Part shown: positions 1 through 8,844 of the stretch, in pieces
Layout: each line of letters opens with the position of its first letter
Numbering within the stretch: the first letter of the stretch is position 1
Assembly: GCA_913055875.1 (NCBI GenBank)
Contig: CAJXJY010000006.1
Span: forward strand, 1-64,000
Origin: an uncultured Altererythrobacter sp.
Lineage (GTDB): Bacteria > Pseudomonadota > Alphaproteobacteria > Sphingomonadales > Sphingomonadaceae
DNA length: 64,000 bases
Direction: 5' to 3'
The notes under the pieces: generated by a model
Databases searched by the model: none
What the model was told of the DNA's origin: nothing
The model's input: only the letters and a program-made list of their open reading frames with translations
Made by a program: the position numbers and the translations under genes

Positions 1-309
1 CCCGCCAGAACCCCGTCCGGCCATATGGGCGAGGGTGAGGCAGACGCCTTCACCGGACGCGACATTCGTTTCACCACGGGAGGCGGTGCGCTGTATGCGA
101 TCTTCCTCGAATGGCCCGAGGGGGAGGGCCGGATCGAGGCGCTGGGCGCGCAGGCGATGCCCGATGCCCGTATCGAGCGCGTGACGATGCCGGACGGCCG
201 GCTGCTCGACTTTCAGCGGACGGACGATGCGCTCGCAGTTGCTTTGCCGCGACCCGAACGCGGTGCCTTCGTTCCCGCGATCCGGATCGAAGGCGCGGGG
301 CTGGTCTAG
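1..309 (+). CDS. C-terminal end of an alpha-L-fucosidase (GH29), cut by the window edge
   Basis: The reading frame is open from base 1 to the TAG at 307-309, so the start lies upstream of the window. About 100 residues are visible. The stretch with FTGRDIRFTT, LYAIFLEWPEGEG and a late IRIEG matches the small C-terminal beta-sandwich domain of bacterial GH29 alpha-L-fucosidases, which release L-fucose from glycans. The catalytic barrel is not in the window, so activity cannot be judged. The next gene is a broken GH35-type fragment, which suggests the edge of a carbohydrate-use region. The family assignment rests on the tail alone. Confidence 0.65.
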   Translation, partial: PARTPSGHMGEGEADAFTGRDIRFTTGGGALYAIFLEWPEGEGRIEALGAQAMPDARIERVTMPDGRLLDFQRTDDALAVALPRPERGAFVPAIRIEGAGLV

Positions 310-330
310 AGCCTGATCGACTCACCCCGC

Positions 331-419
331 CCCGTTCGTCCTGAGCCTGTCGAAGGACGCTGGCGCAGCGCTGGTGTGGTTCGCCCTTCGGCAAGCTCAG
401 GAGGCTCACCACGAACGGG
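331..419. repeat. Palindromic element E1 (CTGAGC/TCGAAGG type)
   Basis: Outer arms CCCGTTCGT (331-339) and ACGAACGGG (411-419) are perfect inverted repeats. Inside them are two facing versions of the motif CCTGAGC-TGTCGAAGG and CCTTCGGCAAGCTCAGG. The same motif recurs at 19397-19420 and 39859-39943, so it is a dispersed short palindrome. Here it abuts the broken end of the GH35-type gene. Confidence 0.75.
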
Positions 420-659
420 TGTGGTTGCATGCAGCGCTTCGATCACCGGCCAGACGTCGGGCAGCATTGCCGGGTAATTGCTCGAATTGCTGGCCTGCGC
501 GCCGAGCATCAGGAAAGGCTCGCCGTCGACGATTAGCGCGTGGCGGCCCTCGCGCGTTTCGGTCCGCGGCAGTTCCGCATCCGATGGCGGGCCGGCGATG
601 GCAGGGCCGGCGAGGTGGAACAGAGCCAGCGCGGCGACCCACCGGAACAATCTCGGCAT
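420..659 (-). pseudogene. Truncated GH35-type (DUF5597-like) glycosidase, N-terminus only
   Basis: From ATG at 659 (minus strand) a signal peptide (MPRLFRWVAALALFHLAGPAIA) is followed by about 50 residues including EGRHALIVDGEPFLMLGAQA and SSNYPAMLPDVWP. This matches the mature N-terminus of secreted GH35/DUF5597 beta-galactosidase-like enzymes, which normally exceed 500 residues. After ALHA the frame runs straight into palindromic element E1 and similarity ends; the remaining codons down to 306 are translated repeat. The catalytic domain is absent, so I call it a pseudogene created by deletion or insertion at the repeat. The neighbouring fucosidase end supports a decayed polysaccharide locus. 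Confidence 0.6.
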
Positions 660-826
660 GCGTCCTTCCTGTCGTTTCGCGACGGATCTCGCTTCCCCGT
701 ACGGATACTGGACTGTATGCAACCTATCGTTCAACCGAAATTTGCCGGATCATTCGCGTAAACCGGGGTCTTGAAGCCATGACGCCGAGTAGCGGACACT
801 GTCCGGCTCGATAGGAAGAGCGACAG

Positions 827-1267
827 ATGAGGTCATTCGCACTCCTCGCCCTGACCGTGCCGCTTTCGGCCTGTGCTGCCGGATCCGCCGAGCCTCCCCC
901 GGGGACGGCCCCGCCGATGGTCGTCGTGTCCGAAAGCGAGGTCATGATGCGCGAGGCGCCGCCGCACGGCGCGATCGGCATGTCGACCGCCTACCGCATC
1001 AGCGACGCCGCACCGCAGCCGCGCGGCATGGAATTCCGCCGCCGGGTGCTCGATGTTGGCGCCGCGGTCGGCGAGCACCGAATCGGCCACGACGAGGTCT
1101 ACTACGTCACTTCGGGGCACGGGGTTGTGATATCGGACGGAGTGGAGGCTCCGATCGGCCCTGGCATGGCCGCCTATCTCTACGGCTGGGCGGTGGTCGG
1201 GATACGACAGACGGGCGACGAGCCGCTGTCGATCATCATCGCCTATCCGGTTCCGAAGGACGACTGA
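827..1267 (+). CDS. Cupin-domain lipoprotein
   Basis: 146 residues. The N-terminus is a lipoprotein signal with lipobox LSAC (Cys16), so the protein is probably lipid-anchored in the envelope. The C-terminal half has a cupin pattern: GEHRIGHDEVYYVTSGHG supplies the His/Glu metal-binding set of motif 1, and IGPGMAAYLY with a later PLSIIIAYPVP resembles motif 2. A purine-rich ribosome site (AGGAAGAG) lies about 8 bases before the ATG. Cupins bind small molecules or metals; the substrate cannot be told from sequence. The next gene, a sugar kinase, is convergent. Confidence 0.7.
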   Translation: MRSFALLALTVPLSACAAGSAEPPPGTAPPMVVVSESEVMMREAPPHGAIGMSTAYRISDAAPQPRGMEFRRRVLDVGAAVGEHRIGHDEVYYVTSGHGVVISDGVEAPIGPGMAAYLYGWAVVGIRQTGDEPLSIIIAYPVPKDD

Positions 1268-1319
1268 CCCGAGGGAGTGAGCCGGTACCGCAACCGCTCC
1301 AGCTTGGCCGAAACCGGGT

Positions 1320-2354
1320 CTAGCGCCTCACGTCGCTTCCGGAGTGGAAATCGTCGAGTTCGGCACGCGTCGCCAAGATCGTATCGCCGGGCACGCCATG
1401 CTTCATCACCGCCAGCGCGAGCGCGGACTCTGCCATCTCCCGCACCTCCGCGCCTTCGATCCGGCGCAGCAACAAGCCCGCGGCGAAGGCGTCGCCCGCA
1501 CCGATCCGGTCGACGATGCCTTCCATGCGGATCTCCTCGGTCTGCCAGTGGTCGTCGCGCCGGTCGACGCGTGCTGCCAGCCGGTGGGTCTGCCCCGTCT
1601 CGACCTGCCGCACGGACGAACCGATCAGCTCCAGATTCGGGAAGGCCGCGAACGCGGCCTCGGCCGCTTCGCGCCGCCGGGCGGGGCCGTCGCCCGAAAA
1701 GCTCCTGTCGAGCAGCAGCGCGATGTCGCGATGGTTGCCGATCAGGACCTGCGTCTCACCGACCAGTTCGCGCAGGATTTCGCCGGGGCTCGAATCCCAC
1801 GCACCCCACAGCCCGGCGCGGTAATTGCCGTCGAAGCAGATCGGCACGCCCGCCGCTTTCGCAGCGGCCTGCGCTGCGCGCGCGAGCGCGACGCCGCCCG
1901 GCCCCAGCGCGGGCGTGATGCCCGACATGTGGAGCAGGGCCGCGCCATCGAGCGCCGCCGCGAAATCGAAACCGCCCGGTGCCGCTTCGGCGAATGCGCT
2001 CCCCGTACGATCGTAGGTAACCCGCCCGGCGATCGGCCCTGCGGGCGGCTCGTGGAAATAGAGGCCCATGCGACCGGGACCGCAGGCGACGGACCCGGTG
2101 TCCACGCCCGCCGCGGCAAGCGCCATCCGCGCCATCCGCCCGAGCGGATTGTCGGGCAGCAGCGAGAGCATCCGGCTCGGCTGCCCGAGGCTGGCGAGCG
2201 CTGCCGCGACGTTGGCCTCGGCACCGCCGACCGCGATCCGCAGGTCGTGCGCACGGGCAAGCGGGGCGCCGTCCGGGGGCGACAGCCGCAGCAATATCTC
2301 GCCGAAGCAGACGACCGGGCCCGGCCCTGCGCTCATCGTTTCGGTGCCCGGCAT
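1320..2354 (-). CDS. kdgK: PfkB-family sugar kinase, probably 2-keto-3-deoxygluconate kinase
   Basis: 344 residues, the usual length for PfkB (ribokinase-like) kinases. The N-terminus VVCFGEILLRLSP with GGAEANVAAALASLG is the substrate lid and first signature. The C-terminal DRIGAGDAFAAGLLL (about residues 280-292) is PfkB signature 2 with the catalytic Asp and the anion-hole glycines. The N-terminal pattern and central GNYRAGLW resemble KdgK, which phosphorylates 2-keto-3-deoxygluconate in the Entner-Doudoroff and uronate routes. Closeness to glycosidase remnants fits sugar catabolism. Fructokinase or another PfkB specificity is the alternative. An internal ATG at 2336 could also be the start. 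Confidence 0.75.
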   Translation of the reverse strand: MPGTETMSAGPGPVVCFGEILLRLSPPDGAPLARAHDLRIAVGGAEANVAAALASLGQPSRMLSLLPDNPLGRMARMALAAAGVDTGSVACGPGRMGLYFHEPPAGPIAGRVTYDRTGSAFAEAAPGGFDFAAALDGAALLHMSGITPALGPGGVALARAAQAAAKAAGVPICFDGNYRAGLWGAWDSSPGEILRELVGETQVLIGNHRDIALLLDRSFSGDGPARRREAAEAAFAAFPNLELIGSSVRQVETGQTHRLAARVDRRDDHWQTEEIRMEGIVDRIGAGDAFAAGLLLRRIEGAEVREMAESALALAVMKHGVPGDTILATRAELDDFHSGSDVRR

Positions 2355-2420
2355 CGCGACATCCCCGGTGTGCGCATGATGTTCATCTTGGCGCTCCCAT
2401 CTACTGCGGAAAGGTACAAC

Positions 2421-3386
2421 CTATCTGCCTGCGCCGGTTCGATCGTCGTCGGTCAGGTCGATAATACGACGCAGTACGCCCTTGGCTGCTGCGAGTTCGG
2501 CTTCGCTGAAATGATCGGCGAGATCGGCTTCGAAAGCCTTGCCGACCGCCAGCGCTTCGAGGAACCGGCTGCGACCCTCGTCGCCGAGATCGTAGCCGTC
2601 GTCCCGCCGCACCAGCAGGCCGGCCTCGACCATGTCCGCCAAGGCGCTCGCGTCCGGTGCGCGTCCGGTATGCGAGAGCCGCGCCGCGATCGCCTCGCCG
2701 CCGAGCGGCGCGTCCATGCTGAGGACGGCGAGCACCATGTAGTCGCTCATCGTCAGGTCCAGCTCGGCGAGCTTGCGCCGAGTCGGGCGCGAAGTCCGAT
2801 AGTGCGCGCGCGAGATCAGCTGGAACAGGAAATCGTCGCTGAAACGGCCGTGTTCGAGGTCGACCGAGGCGCGCGCCTCGCCGCCGGGCCGCGGGCGGTG
2901 CTCGGCATAGCGCCCGCCATGGAACAGCAGCGGCGCCTCGTCGCGCGCTTCGAAATCGACTACTTCACCGACCATGATGATATGGTCGCCGCCTTCGTAC
3001 TGGTGCCGCGTGCGGCATTCGAACAGAGCGGCGTAGCGCGCCAGCACGGGCGAGCCGAGCCGGCCTTCGCTCCATTCGACCCCGGCGAACTTGTCCTCGC
3101 CCGAGCGCGCGAAGCGGTTCGACAGGTCCTCCTGGCTGGCCGCGAGCACGTGGACGGCGAAATGACCGCTTTGAGCGAAAGCGGGGCGCGAGAAGCTGTC
3201 CTTGGCCAGCGACCACAGCACCAGCGGCGGGTCGAGGCTGACCGAATTGAAACTGCTCGCGGTAACCCCGACCGGCTCGCCGGCCTTGTCGAGCGTCGTC
3301 GCGATCGTCACGCCGGTGGCGAACGAGCCGAGCGCTGCGCGAAAGGCGCGCTGCGCTTGCGTATTGTCGTCCATCGGCCCGGTCAT
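2421..3386 (-). CDS. Flavin reductase-like domain fused to a MarR-like winged-helix domain
   Basis: 321 residues in two parts. Residues about 10-165 are a flavin reductase-like (HpaC/RutF-type) FMN-binding domain: LGSFATGVTIATT, GVTASSFNSVSLDPPLVL, SGHFAVHVLA and GDHIIMVGEV are typical. The remaining 150 residues, from about SDDFLFQLISRAHYRTSR, look like a helical MarR-type winged helix (LTMSDYMVLAVLSMDAPLGGEA, then a VEAGLLVRRDDGYDL wing and helical tail). Flavin reductases of this family are normally about 160-190 residues and stand alone, so the fusion suggests a redox- or flavin-sensing regulator or a self-regulated reductase. The start may be ATG 3386 or 3374; neither has a strong ribosome site. 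Confidence 0.7.
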   Translation of the reverse strand: MTGPMDDNTQAQRAFRAALGSFATGVTIATTLDKAGEPVGVTASSFNSVSLDPPLVLWSLAKDSFSRPAFAQSGHFAVHVLAASQEDLSNRFARSGEDKFAGVEWSEGRLGSPVLARYAALFECRTRHQYEGGDHIIMVGEVVDFEARDEAPLLFHGGRYAEHRPRPGGEARASVDLEHGRFSDDFLFQLISRAHYRTSRPTRRKLAELDLTMSDYMVLAVLSMDAPLGGEAIAARLSHTGRAPDASALADMVEAGLLVRRDDGYDLGDEGRSRFLEALAVGKAFEADLADHFSEAELAAAKGVLRRIIDLTDDDRTGAGR

Positions 3387-3462
3387 CGCCCGGCGTGATT
3401 CCAGATAGTTCCGACCGGCACAACTCCAATCGGGGTAGTTACCCGGCTTTTCGTGCGGCTCG

Positions 3463-4884
3463 TCAGACCTCCGCGTTGCGCTTGACCGTGATCACCTGCG
3501 GATAGGTGAACTCCTTCAGCCCGTCGACGCCGTATTCGGCGCCGAAGCCCGACTGCTTGTGCCCGCCGAACGGGGCGAGCGGGTTGATGTGGAGGAATTC
3601 GTTGACCCACACGGTGCCCGTTTCGAGCTGCTCGGCGATGGCGACGCCCTTGTCGGTGTCCTTGGTCCAGACCGCGCCGGCGAGGCCGTATTCGGAAGCG
3701 TTGGCGCGCTCGATCACTTCCTCGTCGGTGGAGAATTTCATCAGCGGCATGACCGGGCCGAACTGCTCCTCGGCCACGATCCGCGCGGTTTCGGGCGGAT
3801 TGTCGAGGATGGTGATCGGCACGTAATAGCCGCTGCCGGACGGGTCCACGTCGCCGCCGACCAGGAACTGGTAGCCGTTGTCCCTGGCGTCCTGGATCAG
3901 CTCGCACACGCGGTCGAACTGCTTCTTGTTCTGGATCGGCCCGACCCCGGTGCCCTGCTGCGCGCCGTCGCCCACCACCACGTTCTTCGCGTACTCGGCG
4001 ATCGCCTTCGACAGATCGTCGTAGATATCCTCGTGGATATAGATCCGCTTGGCGGCGACGCAGATCTGCCCGGCATTGGAGAAGCTCGACCAGAACAGCT
4101 GTTCGGCGACCTTCTCGACATCGGCGTCGGGCAGCACGATCGAGGCGTCGTTGCCGCCGAGTTCGAGCGTGATCCGCTTCAAGTCGCCGCTTGCGCCCGC
4201 CATGATCTTCTTGCCGGTGGCGGTGCTGCCGGTGAAAGTGATCTTGTCGATATCGGGATGCTCGGTGATGAGCGGGCCGAGCGAATCCTCGCCGGTGATG
4301 ATATTGACCGTGCCCGCCGGAACCACGTCCTTTATCAGTTCGGCAATCCGCAAGGTCGTGAGCGGAGTGAAGGGCGAGGGTTTGAGCACGATGGTGCAGC
4401 CCGAGATCAGCGCGGGGACGATCTTCTGGATCGCCATCATCACCGGGAAGTTCCACGGCACGATCCCGCCGACCACGCCCACCGGCACGCGGCGGGTGCG
4501 GCTGAGGCGCTCGTCGTCGTCCTGGTTGACGACGTCGTCGAGCGTCAGCGTCGACTGCGCGGCGGCGAGTCCGGCGGCGCCGTAGATCTCCTGCTGCGCC
4601 TGGTGGTGCGGCTTGCCCTGCTCGGTGGTGAGCAGGCGGAACAGTTCGTCGGCATTGTCCTTGATCGCGGCGGCGATGCCCTGGACGACCTTCTGACGTT
4701 CCTCGGGCGAGGTCTTGCGCCAGGTCTTGAACGCGCGGCGCGCGGCGGCGACGGCGCGGTCGAGCTCGTCCTTGCCGCAGGCGGGCACGCGGCCGACGAC
4801 GTCCTCGTTGGCCGGGTTGACCACGTCGAGCCATTGGCCGTTATCGGTCATCTCGCCGTCGATCAGATTACGGTAGTCGGTCAT
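3463..4884 (-). CDS. NAD(P)-dependent aldehyde dehydrogenase
   Basis: 473 residues from ATG 4884, which has a GGGAGA ribosome site 6 bases upstream; an upstream ATG at 4950 is less likely. The family signatures are in order: PWNFPVMMAIQK (cofactor and oxyanion Asn), FTGSTATGKKI (NAD(P) loop), LELGGNDA with the general-base Glu near residue 240, and FSNAGQICVAAKR with the nucleophilic Cys near 275. It oxidises an aldehyde to the acid using NAD(P). The substrate cannot be fixed; betaine-, vanillin- or succinate-semialdehyde-like enzymes share these motifs. It is transcribed toward the flavin reductase fusion, with 76 bases between. Confidence 0.88.
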   Translation of the reverse strand: MTDYRNLIDGEMTDNGQWLDVVNPANEDVVGRVPACGKDELDRAVAAARRAFKTWRKTSPEERQKVVQGIAAAIKDNADELFRLLTTEQGKPHHQAQQEIYGAAGLAAAQSTLTLDDVVNQDDDERLSRTRRVPVGVVGGIVPWNFPVMMAIQKIVPALISGCTIVLKPSPFTPLTTLRIAELIKDVVPAGTVNIITGEDSLGPLITEHPDIDKITFTGSTATGKKIMAGASGDLKRITLELGGNDASIVLPDADVEKVAEQLFWSSFSNAGQICVAAKRIYIHEDIYDDLSKAIAEYAKNVVVGDGAQQGTGVGPIQNKKQFDRVCELIQDARDNGYQFLVGGDVDPSGSGYYVPITILDNPPETARIVAEEQFGPVMPLMKFSTDEEVIERANASEYGLAGAVWTKDTDKGVAIAEQLETGTVWVNEFLHINPLAPFGGHKQSGFGAEYGVDGLKEFTYPQVITVKRNAEV

Positions 4885-4993
4885 CGTGCTCTCCCGGATT
4901 GCATGTGCTGCCCGCCGCCTGAGTCGGCGGCTTCTCGATTTGGATAGCACATCGCAACCCGATTGCGAGCGATAGCGTGCCGGGGCGAGCCTG

Positions 4994-5728
4994 CTACGCG
5001 GAGAGCTGCGCGATCCGTTCCAGCACCATATCCGAGTGGTCGGCGCGGCAGATCAGCAGGTCGGGCATATAGGTGTCGGCCCGGTTGTAGACCAGCGGCG
5101 AACCGTCGATGCGCGAACAGTGCAGACCGTGCGCCTTGGCGACGGCGACCGGCGCGCAGCTGTCCCATTCGTACTGCCCGCCCGAATGGAGATAGATGTC
5201 GGCCTCGCCGCGCACAACCGCCATCGCCTTCGCCCCCGCGCTACCCATCGGCACCAGCTCGGCGCCGATCGCCTCGGCGACCGCCACGGCCTCCTTCGCC
5301 GGTCGGGTGCGGCTGACGACCATGCGCAGCGTTTCGGGTGCCGTGGGAACTTCGTTTGGGCGGTCTGTACGCAGCACCAGGCCGAGACCCGGCAGCGCCA
5401 CTGCGCCTATCTGCGCCTCTCCGCCGATCGCGAGCCCGACATGCACCGCCCAGTCGGTCCGCTCCTCGCCATATTCGCGCGTGCCGTCGACCGGGTCGAC
5501 GATCCACACGCGCTCCCGGTCGAGCCGCGCCGGGTTGTCTTTCTCTTCCTCCGACAGCAGCCCGTCCCCGGGCCGTTGCGAACGCAGGGCGTGGCACAGG
5601 AACTGGTTGGCGGTCTCGTCGCCCGCATTGCCGAGCGCCTTGCCCTCGAACATGGCGGAGGCGCGCACTTCGAGCAGGATCTTTCCAGCAATTCCGGCGA
5701 GATGCGCGGCGAGTTCGGCGTCGGTCAT
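4994..5728 (-). CDS. cysQ: 3'(2'),5'-bisphosphate nucleotidase CysQ
   Basis: 244 residues from ATG 5728. The inositol-monophosphatase-like fold is shown by the metal-binding set: SEEE at 59-62, DPVDGT at 78-83, and YEWDSCAPVAVAKAHGL near the C-terminus. CysQ removes the 3'-phosphate from PAP (and PAPS), clearing the inhibitory by-product of sulfate reduction. It is last in a cysD-cysNC-cysQ order on the minus strand. The frame is open up to 5806, but those extra codons translate the right half of palindrome D, so the start is ATG 5728 or 5737. Confidence 0.88.
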   Translation of the reverse strand: MTDAELAAHLAGIAGKILLEVRASAMFEGKALGNAGDETANQFLCHALRSQRPGDGLLSEEEKDNPARLDRERVWIVDPVDGTREYGEERTDWAVHVGLAIGGEAQIGAVALPGLGLVLRTDRPNEVPTAPETLRMVVSRTRPAKEAVAVAEAIGAELVPMGSAGAKAMAVVRGEADIYLHSGGQYEWDSCAPVAVAKAHGLHCSRIDGSPLVYNRADTYMPDLLICRADHSDMVLERIAQLSA

Positions 5729-5744
5729 ACAATCCATCCCTATC

Positions 5745-5812
5745 CCGTTCGTGTCGAGCGAAGTCGAGACACCTTCGCACCCGGGTGTCTCGACTTCGCT
5801 CGACACGAACGG
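5745..5812. repeat. Perfect 29-bp inverted repeat D between cysNC and cysQ
   Basis: Arms 5745-5773 and 5784-5812 are exact reverse complements of 29 bases (core TCGAGCGAAGTCGAGACACC in the left arm), separated by 10 bases. In RNA this would make a very stable hairpin 17 bases upstream of the cysQ ATG. No U-tract follows, so it is not a classic terminator; processing, attenuation or a mobile palindrome are options. Confidence 0.9.
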
Positions 5813-5828
5813 CTGTTGGTGGGCAATT

Positions 5829-7739
5829 CTATTTCAGCGGCAGGATCCGGTCGACGATGTAGTTCGCCGCTTCCTCGGGCGTCATCTCCACCGTATTTAC
5901 CCGGATTTCCGGGCTCTCCGGCGCTTCATAGGGGCTGTCGATCCCGGTGAAGTTCTTCAGCTTGCCCTCGCGTGCCTTCTTGTAGAGCCCCTTCACGTCG
6001 CGTTCCTCGGCCACTTCGAGCGGGGTGTCGACGAAGATTTCGACGAATTCGTGATCTTCCAGCATGTCGCGCACCATCTGCCGCTCGGCGCGGAACGGGC
6101 TGATGAAGGCGGTCAGCACGATCAGCCCGGCATCGGTCATCAGCCTGGCAACTTCGCCGATGCGCCGGATATTCTCGATCCTATCGGCCTCGGTGAAGCC
6201 GAGATCCTTGTTGAGCCCGTGCCGCACATTGTCGCCGTCGAGCAGGAAGGTGTGGCGGTTCATCAGCGCCAGCTTCTTCTCCACCTCGTTGGCGATAGTC
6301 GACTTGCCGGAGCCCGAGAGGCCGGTGAACCACAGCACGCGCGGGGTCTGGTTCTTCATCGCCGCGTGGTGCTCGCGCGATATGTCGGTCGCCTGCCAGT
6401 GGACGTTCTGGCTGCGGCGGAGGCTGAAATTGAGCATGCCCGCGGCGACGGTGGCGTTGGTGACCTTGTCGATCAGGATGAACCCGCCGAGCTGGCGACT
6501 GTCGGCATAGGGCTCGAACACGATCGGCTTGTCGGCGAGCACTTCGGCGACGCCGATCTCGTTCAGCGACAGCGTCTTGGTGGCGAGCTGGTCGAAGGTG
6601 TTGACGTCGACCTTGTATTTGGGCGGCTGGACGCTGGCGGAGACGGTCTGCGTGCCGAGCTTGAGCCAGTAGCCGCGCCCGACATGGAGGTCGTCGTCGG
6701 CGAGCCAGACGAGCGTCGCCTCGAACTGGTCGGCGACCTGCGGCGGATCGTCGGCCGTGGCGACGACGTTGCCGCGCGAACAGTCGATTTCGTCGGCGAG
6801 TGTCAGCGTGACCGACTGGCCGGCGACGCCTTCATCCAATTCGCCATCCATTGTGACGATGGATTTGACGGCGCTGGTCTTGCCCGAGGGCAGCACGCGC
6901 ACCCTGTCGCCGGGTTTTACCGCGCCGGTCGCGATCAGCCCGGCGAAGCCGCGGAAGTCGAGATCGGGGCGATTGACCCATTGCACCGGCATGCGAAACG
7001 GCTTGTCGCGATCGACCGAGGAGCGGACCTCGACGCTTTCGAGATGGTCCACCAAGCTCGGGCCCTCGTACCATGGCGTGTTGTCCGACGGTGCGGCGGT
7101 GACATTGTCTCCCTTGAATCCCGAAATCGGCATCGCGGTGAAGCTCTCGATGCCGATTTCCCGCGCGAATTCGGCGTAGTCGGCGACAATGCTGTCGAAG
7201 GCCTCCCGGCTGTAGTCGACCAGGTCCATCTTGTTCACCGCCAGCACGATATTGCGGATGCCGAGCAGGTGGCACAGGTAGGAATGCCGCCGCGTCTGCA
7301 CGAGCACGCCCTTGCGCGCATCGACCAGGATCACCGCGAGGTCGGCGGTCGAGGCGCCGGTGACCATGTTGCGCGTGTACTGCTCGTGGCCGGGGCAGTC
7401 GGCGACGATGAATTTGCGCGTCTCGGTGTTGAAGAAGCGGTAGGCGACGTCGATCGTGATGCCCTGCTCGCGCTCGGCGGCGAGCCCGTCGACCAGCAGC
7501 GCGAAATCGATCTCCTGACCCTGCGTGCCGACCTTCCTGCTGTCGCTTTCGAGCGCGGCGAGCTGATCTTCGAAGATCATCTTGCTGTCATAGAGCAGCC
7601 GCCCGATCAGCGTCGACTTGCCGTCGTCGACACTGCCGCAGGTGATGAAGCGCAGCATCGTCTTGTGCTGGTGCTGGTCGAGATAGGCGTCGATGTCCTC
7701 GGCGATCAGGGCGTCGGTCTGGTAGGCGGAGTCGGTCAA
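5829..7739 (-). CDS. cysNC: Bifunctional sulfate adenylyltransferase large subunit / APS kinase (CysNC)
   Basis: 636 residues. Residues 1 to about 440 are CysN, the GTPase subunit of ATP sulfurylase: P-loop GSVDDGKS at 35-42, [15 protein letters not shown] and EF-Tu-like beta-barrel domains. From about residue 460 a CysC domain begins, with its own P-loop [24 protein letters not shown] and FIDTPLEV-type substrate motifs. With CysD it makes APS from sulfate and ATP, and the CysC half phosphorylates APS to PAPS. The fused form is common in proteobacteria. It follows cysD after 118 bases that hold hairpins F, and precedes palindrome D. Confidence 0.96.
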   Translation of the reverse strand: MTDSAYQTDALIAEDIDAYLDQHQHKTMLRFITCGSVDDGKSTLIGRLLYDSKMIFEDQLAALESDSRKVGTQGQEIDFALLVDGLAAEREQGITIDVAYRFFNTETRKFIVADCPGHEQYTRNMVTGASTADLAVILVDARKGVLVQTRRHSYLCHLLGIRNIVLAVNKMDLVDYSREAFDSIVADYAEFAREIGIESFTAMPISGFKGDNVTAAPSDNTPWYEGPSLVDHLESVEVRSSVDRDKPFRMPVQWVNRPDLDFRGFAGLIATGAVKPGDRVRVLPSGKTSAVKSIVTMDGELDEGVAGQSVTLTLADEIDCSRGNVVATADDPPQVADQFEATLVWLADDDLHVGRGYWLKLGTQTVSASVQPPKYKVDVNTFDQLATKTLSLNEIGVAEVLADKPIVFEPYADSRQLGGFILIDKVTNATVAAGMLNFSLRRSQNVHWQATDISREHHAAMKNQTPRVLWFTGLSGSGKSTIANEVEKKLALMNRHTFLLDGDNVRHGLNKDLGFTEADRIENIRRIGEVARLMTDAGLIVLTAFISPFRAERQMVRDMLEDHEFVEIFVDTPLEVAEERDVKGLYKKAREGKLKNFTGIDSPYEAPESPEIRVNTVEMTPEEAANYIVDRILPLK

Positions 7740-7747
7740 ATTGCATC

Positions 7748-7822
7748 ATCCCGGGCTTGACCCGGGATCTCCCTCGGATTCGTCGGAGCGTGCGGCATAA
7801 GACCCCGGCTCGGAGGCCGGGG
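7748..7822. repeat. Two small hairpins F in the cysD-cysNC spacer
   Basis: The first hairpin is ATCCCGGG-CTTGA-CCCGGGAT (7748-7768). The second is ACCCCGG...CCGGGGTT around 7802-7822. This paired CCCGGG palindrome resembles small dispersed repeats of alphaproteobacteria. It lies in the 118-base spacer between cysD and cysNC on the transcribed strand, where it could modulate the relative level or stability of the two messages. No gene lies in this spacer. Confidence 0.7.
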
Positions 7823-7857
7823 TTGACCCTTCGGAAAGCTGCGCATTCCGTGGCGGG

Positions 7858-8778
7858 TCAAAAATACCCCTCCTGCTTCTTCTTCTCCATCCCGGCGCCG
7901 CCCGCGTCCTTGTCGATCACGCGGCCCTGCCGTTCGGAGGTGGTGGTCAGCAGCGTTTCCTGAATCACGTCGGAGAGCGTCGCGGCCTCGCTTTCCACCG
8001 CGCCGGTCAGCGGAAAGCAGCCCAGCGTACGGAAGCGGATCGAGCGTTCGACGATCTCGGGCCGTTTGCCCATCACCTTTTCGAGCCGATCGATATCGTC
8101 GGCCATGAACAGCCCGCCTTCGTATTCGAAGGTCGGCCTCTTGGCGGCGAAATAGAGCGGGACGATCTCGATGTTTTCGAGCTGGATATATTGCCAGATA
8201 TCGAGTTCGGTCCAGTTGGAGAGCGGGAAAACGCGGATGCTCTCGCCCTTGTTCTTGCGGGCGTTGTAGAGGTTCCACAGTTCGGGGCGCTGGTTCTTCG
8301 GGTCCCAGCCGTGGCTGGCGGTACGGAAGGAAAACACACGCTCCTTGGCGCGGCTCTTCTCCTCGTCGCGCCGAGCACCGCCGAAAGCGGCGTCGAAGCC
8401 GTATTTGTCGAGCGCCTGCTTGAGCCCCTCGGTCTTCCACATGTCGGTGTGAAGCGGTCCGTGGTCGAACGGGTTGATTCCGCGCTCGGCCGCCTCGGGG
8501 TTCCGGTAAACGAGCAGCTCCATGCCCGCCTCGCGCGCCATCCTGTCGCGCAGTTCGTACATCGCCCGGAACTTCCAGGTCGTGTCGACATGCAGCAGCG
8601 GGAAGGGCGGGGGCGAGGGGTGGAACGCCTTGCGCGCGAGATGCAGCATCACCGCGCTGTCCTTGCCGACCGAATACATCATCACCGGCAGCTCCGCCTC
8701 GGCGACGACTTCGCGCATGATATGGATCGCTTCGGCTTCGAGCCGCTGGAGATGGGTCAGGCTGTGAGGGGCGCTCAT
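7858..8778 (-). CDS. cysD: Sulfate adenylyltransferase small subunit CysD
   Basis: 306 residues from ATG 8778. The frame runs open much further upstream, but only this start gives the family N-terminus ([18 protein letters not shown]). The PP-loop SVGKDS at 36-41 binds ATP, and [20 protein letters not shown] with [11 protein letters not shown] are diagnostic of CysD/PAPS-reductase-like ATP pyrophosphatases. It catalyses adenylyl transfer from ATP to sulfate, driven by the CysN GTPase. It is first in the sulfate-activation operon. Upstream, a perfect 18-bp palindrome centred 44 bases from the ATG is shared with the divergent LuxR-type gene. Confidence 0.96.
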   Translation of the reverse strand: MSAPHSLTHLQRLEAEAIHIMREVVAEAELPVMMYSVGKDSAVMLHLARKAFHPSPPPFPLLHVDTTWKFRAMYELRDRMAREAGMELLVYRNPEAAERGINPFDHGPLHTDMWKTEGLKQALDKYGFDAAFGGARRDEEKSRAKERVFSFRTASHGWDPKNQRPELWNLYNARKNKGESIRVFPLSNWTELDIWQYIQLENIEIVPLYFAAKRPTFEYEGGLFMADDIDRLEKVMGKRPEIVERSIRFRTLGCFPLTGAVESEAATLSDVIQETLLTTTSERQGRVIDKDAGGAGMEKKKQEGYF

Positions 8779-8813
8779 GGCGCGTTCGACTAGGGTGAGC
8801 GGTGCAACGCTGG

Positions 8814-8831
8814 ACCTCCCATATGGGAGGT
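8814..8831. promoter_or_regulatory. Perfect 18-bp palindrome between cysD and the LuxR-type gene; putative operator
   Basis: ACCTCCCATATGGGAGGT is its own reverse complement. It lies midway in the 66-base divergent spacer: 36 bases before the cysD ATG and 13 before the ATG at 8845. The length and two-fold symmetry fit a dimeric HTH regulator site such as a lux-box. The right arm also carries GGGAGG, which could double as the regulator's ribosome site, so part of the symmetry might be coincidental. Regulation of both genes by the adjacent LuxR-type protein is an inference. Confidence 0.6.
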
Positions 8832-8844
8832 GGTATCCCGGGCC

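Noticed and set aside
5729-5806. N-terminal extension of CysQ to ATG 5806
   Set aside because: The added codons are the right half of the perfect palindrome and have no family similarity.
5196-7760. 854-codon plus-strand frame opposite cysNC
   Set aside because: Composition and His/Arg/Gly-rich pseudo-protein match a shadow of the real CysNC coding strand.
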